DNA of 18,705 bases from JBBSHS01 sp038232515. Its GTDB lineage: Bacteria > Actinomycetota > Acidimicrobiia > Acidimicrobiales > JAUJNH01. A program made the translations under genes and the position numbers. Location of the stretch: the NCBI GenBank assembly GCA_038232515.1, contig JBBSHS010000052.1, positions 1 to 18,705 on the forward strand. Direction: 5' to 3'. Shown piece by piece: positions 14,192 to 18,705 of this stretch (position 1 is its first letter; every line of letters begins with the position of its first letter). The notes under the pieces are model-generated. The model was given only the letters and a program-made list of their open reading frames with translations. It was not told the origin of the DNA and searched no databases.

Positions 14192-16618
14192 ATGACCGCC
14201 GTTCTCCTCCGCTTTCGAAGGGAGGTCCGAGCCTCCTGGCGCGCTCTCGTGTTGCTCAGTGTGCTCTCGGCCCTGGCCGGGGGCGTGGCCCTGGCCACGG
14301 CGGCGGGTGCCCGTCGGACCGCCTCCGCCTATCCCCGGTTCCTGCGCTCGGCGGAGTCGTCGCAGGTGACGGTGGACCTGCCGGCCGACCTCGGTGGGCA
14401 CACCCCGGCTCAGATCGCCGACGCCCTGCCCGGTGTGGCCGGGCACTCGTTGTCCAGTGGCATGCTGGCCTTCCTGGCCGGCCCGGACGGGGCTCCGGAC
14501 TTCGAAGGGGCCATCCAGGCGGTGGCCAGCGTGGACGGCCGCTTCTTCACTACCGACCGCCTGGCCTTGGTGGCGGGCCGGTTCCCGGTGCTCGACCGGC
14601 CGGACGAGGCCGTGGTCAACGAGACGCTGGCCAAGCGCCGCCATATCGCACCTGGTGACCACCTGACGATCCTGCGCGAGACCGTGGCCGAGGCGGGCCC
14701 GGCGGCCAGCGGCGGGCTGGCGGCGGTGCCGACGCCGGTCCTGCTCCGGGTCACCGGTGTCGTCGTGGGCGGTGACGAGGTGGTGCAGGACGACGTCAGC
14801 CGTACGGCGGTCGTGACCCTCACGTCCGCCTACTACGCCCAGCACACCGCCGACACCACGTTCCTGCGCCTCGGGCTGCGCCTTCGGAAGGGTCGCAGCG
14901 GCGTGGCTGGGGTGCAGGCCGCCGCCCAGCGGCTGCTCGACAACCCCGACGACCCGGCAGGCAATGCCCACGTCGAGGACGCGGGCGAGATCACCGCCCG
15001 GGCCCAGCATGCCATCCGGCCCACGGTGGTGGTATTGGCCCTGTTCGCCGGGCTCGCCCTCGCCGTCGCCCTGCTGGTCATCGGCCAGGCGTTGTCGCGC
15101 CACATCCGCCGTGGTGCGGTCGAGCACCCTGTCCTACGGGCGCTGGGCCTGGAGCCGCGCCAGCTGTTCGTCCTTTCGACACTGACCGGTGCGGTCGTCG
15201 CCGTCCTCGGCGGGGCCGGGGCGGTGGCGACGGCCTTCGTTCTATCTCCGCTGTTCCCGCTGGTACCGGTGCGCCAGGTCGAGCCCCGACCGGGACTGTC
15301 GCTCGACGCCACGGTGCTGGTAGGTGGCGGGCTCATATTCGTGGTGCTCGTCCTGTGTCGGGCCGGGCTGGCGGCTCGACGGGTCAGCCGCCTACCGGCC
15401 GAGCGGCGCACCGCCGGGACCGGCGCCGGCAACGGCGTGGTGGCGGGGCTGCCCCCGAGTGTGGGCGTGGGCGTGCGCTTCGCCCTCGAGCCCGGACGGG
15501 GCGGTACGGCAGTACCCGTACGGGCCACGTTGGCCGGAGCCATCGTCGCCCTCGCCGCCGTCGGCGCTTCGCTGACCTTCGGGGCCAACCTGGCCCATCT
15601 CCGGCGCACCCCGGCCCTGTACGGTTGGAACTGGGACCTCGGGTACCTCTCTTCTGGCGGCTACGGGAGCTATACCGCCGATGATCTCCATCCGCTGGAC
15701 GGTGACCCGGCGGTGGCCGCCTACAGCACGATCGCCTTCGACGACGTGCTGGTCGACGGCGTGGCCACATCGGCACTCGGTCTCGCCCAGGTCGAGGGCT
15801 CGGTGCTGCCCCCCGTCATCGCCGGCCGACCCCTTTCGTCCGACCAGGAGATCCTCCTGGGTACTTCCACGCTCCGGCGTATCCACAAGTCGATCGGCGA
15901 CTGGGTGACGGTGACGCTGGCCAAGGCCACCGGGCGCTACCGCGTGGTCGGCCGAGCCGTGCTCCCCTCCTTCGGTCGCGTGGACGCCCGTCGGGCCGGG
16001 TTGGGAGACGGGGTGGTGATGTCGGCGCCGGCGTTGGCACGCATGGCCCCGGGTGACCAGGCCAACGCCGTGGTGGTGCGCCTTGCCGCCCAGCGCCTTA
16101 CCCCCGGCTCCTCCCAGGAGGGGGCCCGAAGCCGTCTGCGGGAGGAGCTTGGCGACCCGCGCCGGGATGAAGAGGCGTACGGGGCGCAGCGGGCCGCCGA
16201 CCTCGCCAACGGCGCCCGACCATCGTCGGCGCTGCTGCTGGTCGGGCTCCTCGGCCTGGCCGCCGCCGCCACGCTCGGCCACACCCTCGTCAGCTCCATC
16301 CGCGAGCGGCGTCGCGACCTGGCCCTGCTCAAGACGCTGGGCTTCGTGCGCCGGCAGGTGGGCACGGCGGTGGCCAGCTTCGCCACCGCACTGGTACTGG
16401 CGGCACTGGTCGTGGCCATCCCGCTCGGCCTGGCCAGCGGTCGGTGGTCCTATCGGCTGTTCGCCGTCCAGCTCGGGGCCGTCGCCGATCCGGTGCTCCC
16501 GCTGCTGGCCACTCTGGCCACCGTACCCATTGCCCTGGCCGTGGCCAACCTGGTGGCCGCCGGTCCGGCGTGGGTGGCGGGCCGCACCAGCGCCGCCCAC
16601 GAGTTTCGAGGCGAGTGA
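14192..16618 (+). CDS. FtsX/MacB-type ABC transporter permease with two FtsX domains
   Basis: The 808-residue protein begins with a membrane anchor (RASWRALVLLSVLSALAGGVALATAAGARR, about 13-42) and a large extracytoplasmic domain (about 50-265). A first FtsX domain follows, with helices near 275-300, 325-355 and 372-395, then another membrane segment (about 442-468) and a second extracytoplasmic domain. A C-terminal FtsX domain (about 680-800) contains SSIRERRRDLALLKTLGFVRRQVG, the conserved coupling loop. Such proteins work with a LolD/MacB-type ATPase in export, lipoprotein handling or peptidoglycan-hydrolase control. No ATPase lies beside it in this window. The start ATG 14192 has no evident Shine-Dalgarno. 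Confidence 0.88.
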   Translation: MTAVLLRFRREVRASWRALVLLSVLSALAGGVALATAAGARRTASAYPRFLRSAESSQVTVDLPADLGGHTPAQIADALPGVAGHSLSSGMLAFLAGPDGAPDFEGAIQAVASVDGRFFTTDRLALVAGRFPVLDRPDEAVVNETLAKRRHIAPGDHLTILRETVAEAGPAASGGLAAVPTPVLLRVTGVVVGGDEVVQDDVSRTAVVTLTSAYYAQHTADTTFLRLGLRLRKGRSGVAGVQAAAQRLLDNPDDPAGNAHVEDAGEITARAQHAIRPTVVVLALFAGLALAVALLVIGQALSRHIRRGAVEHPVLRALGLEPRQLFVLSTLTGAVVAVLGGAGAVATAFVLSPLFPLVPVRQVEPRPGLSLDATVLVGGGLIFVVLVLCRAGLAARRVSRLPAERRTAGTGAGNGVVAGLPPSVGVGVRFALEPGRGGTAVPVRATLAGAIVALAAVGASLTFGANLAHLRRTPALYGWNWDLGYLSSGGYGSYTADDLHPLDGDPAVAAYSTIAFDDVLVDGVATSALGLAQVEGSVLPPVIAGRPLSSDQEILLGTSTLRRIHKSIGDWVTVTLAKATGRYRVVGRAVLPSFGRVDARRAGLGDGVVMSAPALARMAPGDQANAVVVRLAAQRLTPGSSQEGARSRLREELGDPRRDEEAYGAQRAADLANGARPSSALLLVGLLGLAAAATLGHTLVSSIRERRRDLALLKTLGFVRRQVGTAVASFATALVLAALVVAIPLGLASGRWSYRLFAVQLGAVADPVLPLLATLATVPIALAVANLVAAGPAWVAGRTSAAHEFRGE

Positions 16619-16793
16619 ACCGTCGACGAAGTGGGCGACGGAGGGCCCCGGTGGGGCGGGCGACGTCGTGAGTCCGCCGGGCACGTCCCTCGTCGGCCGG
16701 CCGGGCCGCGCCCGTCAAACTGCATCTTGTCGTTGCCCGCCATCAGCCGGCCGTGGCCCGGCGGCCGGCACATCGTCGTATCCTCCACGGGCC

Positions 16794-17462
16794 ATGGCCA
16801 TCCGGGTCGTCCTCGCTGAGGACAACTACCTCCTGCGCGAGGGTGTCCGCCGCCTCATCGACAGCCGTCCCGAGCTCGAGCTGGTGGCCGTGTGCGGCGA
16901 CCTCCCGTCGGTGCTGGCGGCCATCGAGTCCGAGCGGCCCGACGTGGTCCTCACCGACATCCGCATGCCGCCCACGGGGACCGACGAGGGGCTCCAGGCC
17001 GCCGAACGGCAACGGGCCGTGAACCCCGCGGGCGGCGTGGTCGTCCTCAGCCAGTATGCCGATCCGGAGTACGCACTGGCCTTCCTCGACGGCGGCTCCC
17101 GGGGCCGCGGCTACCTGCTCAAGGAACGGGTGTCCGACGTGGGCCAGCTGCTGGCCGCCATAGAGGAGGTGGACCGAGGCGGCTCGGTCATCGACCCCAA
17201 GGTGATCGACGCCCTCGTAGCCGCCCGCTCCAAGTCGCGCTCCTCGCCGCTGCGCCAGCTCACCCCCCGGGAGATCGAGATCCTGTCGGAGATGGCTCAG
17301 GGCAAGAACAACCAGTCCGTCGCCTCCAGCCTGGTGCTGTCCGAGCGGGCCGTGGAGAAGCACATCAGCTCCATCTTCTCCAAGTTGGGCCTGACCGAGG
17401 AACGCGAGATCCACCGCCGGGTCAAGGCCGTGCTGCTGTTCCTGGGCGACCGGGCGGGTTAG
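16794..17462 (+). CDS. NarL/FixJ-family response regulator
   Basis: From ATG 16794 the protein has 222 residues. The receiver domain has acidic Asp10, phosphoacceptor Asp55 in VVLTDIRMPP, Ser86 in VVVLSQYAD and Lys110 in GYLLKERV. The LuxR-type DNA-binding domain at about 155-212 reads LTPREIEILSEMAQGKNNQSVASSLVLSERAVEKHISSIFSKLGL. The frame is open upstream to 16053, but that overlaps the FtsX gene in another frame and is not coding. A TATCCT box (16779-16784) lies 9 bases before ATG and there is no Shine-Dalgarno, so the transcript may be leaderless. No kinase gene is adjacent on this strand; the nearest candidate enters at the right edge on the other strand. Confidence 0.94.
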   Translation: MAIRVVLAEDNYLLREGVRRLIDSRPELELVAVCGDLPSVLAAIESERPDVVLTDIRMPPTGTDEGLQAAERQRAVNPAGGVVVLSQYADPEYALAFLDGGSRGRGYLLKERVSDVGQLLAAIEEVDRGGSVIDPKVIDALVAARSKSRSSPLRQLTPREIEILSEMAQGKNNQSVASSLVLSERAVEKHISSIFSKLGLTEEREIHRRVKAVLLFLGDRAG

Positions 17463-17466
17463 GCCA

Positions 17467-17480
17467 CCCCCGTTTGGGGG
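17467..17480 (+). terminator. Possible hairpin after the response regulator gene
   Basis: CCCCC-GTTT-GGGGG starts 5 bases after the TAG stop at 17460-17462. There is no T-tract, so it may only weaken read-through into the receiver gene. Confidence 0.3.
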
Positions 17481-17529
17481 GGCAGGCACGGTGGTCGCCG
17501 ATGCCTGGCCGTGTGATGATGGGCGCGGG

Positions 17530-17937
17530 ATGAGCGATCCGGTCCCGGTTCTGATTGTCGACGACCAACCGCCCTTTCGGCGCGCCGCCACGGCCGTCGT
17601 CAAGGTGACGCCCGGTTTCGACGTGGTCGGCGAGGCGGAGTCGGGTGAGGCCGCCGTCGAGATGGTGGAGGCGCTTGGGCCCCGGCTCGTCCTCATGGAC
17701 ATCAACATGGGCGGCATCAGTGGCATCGAGGCCACCCGGCGGATCACCGCCACCCGTCCCGATGTCGTCGTCGTCCTGCTGTCGACCTACCAGGCCGACG
17801 ACCTGCCGGCCGACGCCGGCACGTCGGGCATGGCCGCCTACGTCAACAAGGAGGACTTCGGCCCGCTGGTCCTGCGCAAGGTCTGGGACGGCCGCGTCGG
17901 CCACAACGGGTGCTCCCTCGACCAAACCTCAACCTGA
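17530..17937 (+). CDS. Single-domain response regulator (receiver only)
   Basis: ATG 17530 gives 135 residues. The CheY-like receiver is complete: Asp11/Asp12 in VLIVDDQPPFRRAA, phosphoacceptor Asp57 in LVLMDINMGGISGIEA, Ser85/Thr86 in VVLLSTYQ, and Lys107 in AAYVNKEDF. The protein ends about 25 residues later, without an output domain, so it probably acts by protein-protein contact or in a phosphorelay. It lies 67 bases after the NarL-type regulator and is likely cotranscribed. GTG 17491 is an upstream in-frame start, but the sequence it would add is not receiver-like. It could be a truncated NarL-type regulator, but the stop sits at a natural domain end. Confidence 0.88.
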   Translation: MSDPVPVLIVDDQPPFRRAATAVVKVTPGFDVVGEAESGEAAVEMVEALGPRLVLMDINMGGISGIEATRRITATRPDVVVVLLSTYQADDLPADAGTSGMAAYVNKEDFGPLVLRKVWDGRVGHNGCSLDQTST

Positions 17938-17952
17938 CCCGACGCAGCGCGC

Positions 17953-18291
17953 CTATAAAGCGAGCAGGAACCGCAGGATCCGCTCGACGGCGAAGACCGC
18001 CTGCGGGGGAGCCACACCGAGCCGGGTGACGAGCCGCCGGGCGGACACCGATTTGACGTCCTCACACTTGGCGTAGCTGACCTCGTCGAGCCCGCTGGTC
18101 ACGTCGTACAGCTCCACGTGCGACAGCAGGCCCCGGCGCGCCGAGGTGATCGGGATGACGATGGCGAGACCTGAAGGTCCCTCGTTCAACTCGTCGTCGG
18201 ACATGACCAATGCCGGCCGACGACCGGCCTGCTCCGCCCCGATGGGGTCACCGAAGTCGAGCAGCCATATCTCGCCCCTGCGAGCGGTCAA
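17953..18291 (-). CDS. MazF/PemK-type toxin (endoribonuclease)
   Basis: The TTG at 18291 overlaps the antitoxin stop (TTGA) and gives 112 residues, the usual MazF length. An upstream in-frame TTG at 18351 would lie inside the antitoxin gene. Family features are RRGEIWLLDFGDPIG (4-18), Arg25 in GRRPALVMS, Thr49 in VIPITS, HVEL, and AKCEDVKSVSARRL (74-87). Arg25 and the Pro-x-Thr/Ser site match the catalytic pair of characterised MazF proteins. These toxins cut mRNA at short motifs when free of antitoxin. It is coupled to the RHH antitoxin upstream and ends 16 bases from the convergent receiver gene. All key residues are present, so it is probably active. Confidence 0.9.
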   Translation of the reverse strand: MTARRGEIWLLDFGDPIGAEQAGRRPALVMSDDELNEGPSGLAIVIPITSARRGLLSHVELYDVTSGLDEVSYAKCEDVKSVSARRLVTRLGVAPPQAVFAVERILRFLLAL

Positions 18292-18527
18292 CTCGACGAG
18301 TCGGGCAACGAGCGCGCTTCGGTCGCTCGCTCGACCTCGACGTCGCTCCAATCCTCTCCGTTGACCCGCAGCTCGCCGTACCTGGCATTGAACTCCCCGA
18401 AGAATCGCCGCCGCTCCAGTGCATCGAGCGCCTCAACGACCACCGCGTTCATCGGCTGACCACTGACCTCGGCCAGTGACGCGATGCGGTCTCGTGTAGC
18501 CGTGCTTACCCGAATCGTCGTGCTCAT
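18288..18527 (-). CDS. Ribbon-helix-helix antitoxin of the MazF-type toxin
   Basis: ATG 18527 gives 79 residues. The N-terminus MSTTIRVSTATRDRIASLAEVSGQPMNAVVVEALDALERRRFF is a ribbon-helix-helix DNA-binding domain: a beta strand, then two helices. The acidic, Arg-rich tail (44-79) should wrap the toxin. The frame is open to 18629, but the upstream residues are not domain-like. GGGGAG lies only 1 base before ATG, too near to act as a normal Shine-Dalgarno; a TAGACT 7 bases upstream suggests a leaderless mRNA. Its stop overlaps the toxin start, which lets the antitoxin be made first. It should repress its own promoter at the palindrome at 18538-18551. Confidence 0.85.
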   Translation of the reverse strand: MSTTIRVSTATRDRIASLAEVSGQPMNAVVVEALDALERRRFFGEFNARYGELRVNGEDWSDVEVERATEARSLPDSSS

Positions 18528-18537
18528 GCTCCCCAGT

Positions 18538-18551
18538 CTACAGTAATGTAG
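18538..18551. promoter_or_regulatory. Palindromic operator of the toxin-antitoxin promoter
   Basis: CTACA-GTAA-TGTAG is a perfect 5-4-5 dyad beginning 10 bases upstream of the antitoxin start, within an AT-richer stretch (about 18535-18572) that also holds -10-like TATACG and TAGACT on the minus strand. RHH antitoxins bind such short dyads. Confidence 0.55.
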
Positions 18552-18625
18552 ATCTATTCGTATACTCGGCTCCGTGGTACTACGAACGTGTCCGATGTGG
18601 GGTTTCCACCCTCGCCCACGACCGT

Positions 18626-18705
18626 TCATCCCCCCACGGGCTGGCTGGCCGCTTCGAGGGGGATGCGGCCCGAGACCCGTGTGCCCCGGCCGGGCGACGA
18701 CTCGA
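18626..18705 (-). CDS. Probable sensor histidine kinase, C-terminal end (cut by window edge)
   Basis: The minus strand from the right edge reads ESSPGRGTRVSGRIPLEAASQPVGG, then TGA at 18626-18628. The GxGTRVxGRIPL string is the usual last strand of the HATPase_c domain in NarX/DesK-type kinases and similar ATPases. Only about 25 codons are visible, so the call rests on this motif alone. A kinase here would be a natural partner for the NarL-type and single-domain regulators at 16794-17937, although it is encoded on the opposite strand with the toxin-antitoxin pair between them. Confidence 0.6.
   Translation of the reverse strand, partial: ESSPGRGTRVSGRIPLEAASQPVGG

Overview
The window is GC-rich throughout. 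It has actinobacterial traits: GTG and TTG starts, 4-base start/stop overlaps, Liv-type transporters, and lipoprotein signals rich in Ala and Val. I infer a high-GC actinobacterium, possibly Acidimicrobiia-like, but no marker gene here fixes the taxon.

Left edge (1-1470) is a mobile-element scar beside a tRNA. An IS110-family DEDD recombinase runs off the left edge on the minus strand. Its 5' noncoding end (about 461-700) can fold into a branched structure that fits a bridge RNA. One loop of that structure carries an 11-base match to the DNA at 701-711, just where the element seems to stop. Next comes a frameshifted plasmid/phage-type gene (703-1286), then a minus-strand tRNA-Ser(UGA) whose 3' end faces the mobile material.

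Region 1352-10298 is a divergent acyl-activation and import cluster. On the minus strand, an ArsR-type regulator, an AMP-forming acyl-CoA/acyl-acid ligase and an acyl carrier protein (ACP) form an overlapping operon. The ACP frame reads straight through the tRNA gene. On the plus strand lie a complete branched-chain-amino-acid-type (Liv) ABC importer (permease, lipoprotein, permease, ATPase, ATPase), a FabF-like ketosynthase with intact Cys-His-His, and a second ACP ending in a hairpin. Together they suggest import of a carboxylic acid, its adenylation, loading on a carrier, and condensation. The divergent promoter holds a candidate operator for the ArsR protein. I know of no named pathway with this set.

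Region 10490-16618 is envelope-related: a phosphoesterase-family lipoprotein, an MscS-type channel, a small membrane protein of unknown role, a secreted cupredoxin-like protein, and a large FtsX/MacB-type permease with no ATPase beside it.

Region 16794-18705 is signalling plus toxin-antitoxin: a NarL/FixJ response regulator, a single-domain receiver protein, a MazF-type toxin with its ribbon-helix-helix antitoxin on the minus strand, and the last 25 codons or so of a probable histidine kinase entering from the right edge on the minus strand.

An expression pattern recurs. Genes that begin transcription units (arsR, livH, the NarL regulator, the antitoxin, perhaps fabF and the second ACP) have a TANNNT box only 6-9 bases before the start codon, as in leaderless mRNAs. 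Several other genes have clear Shine-Dalgarno sequences.
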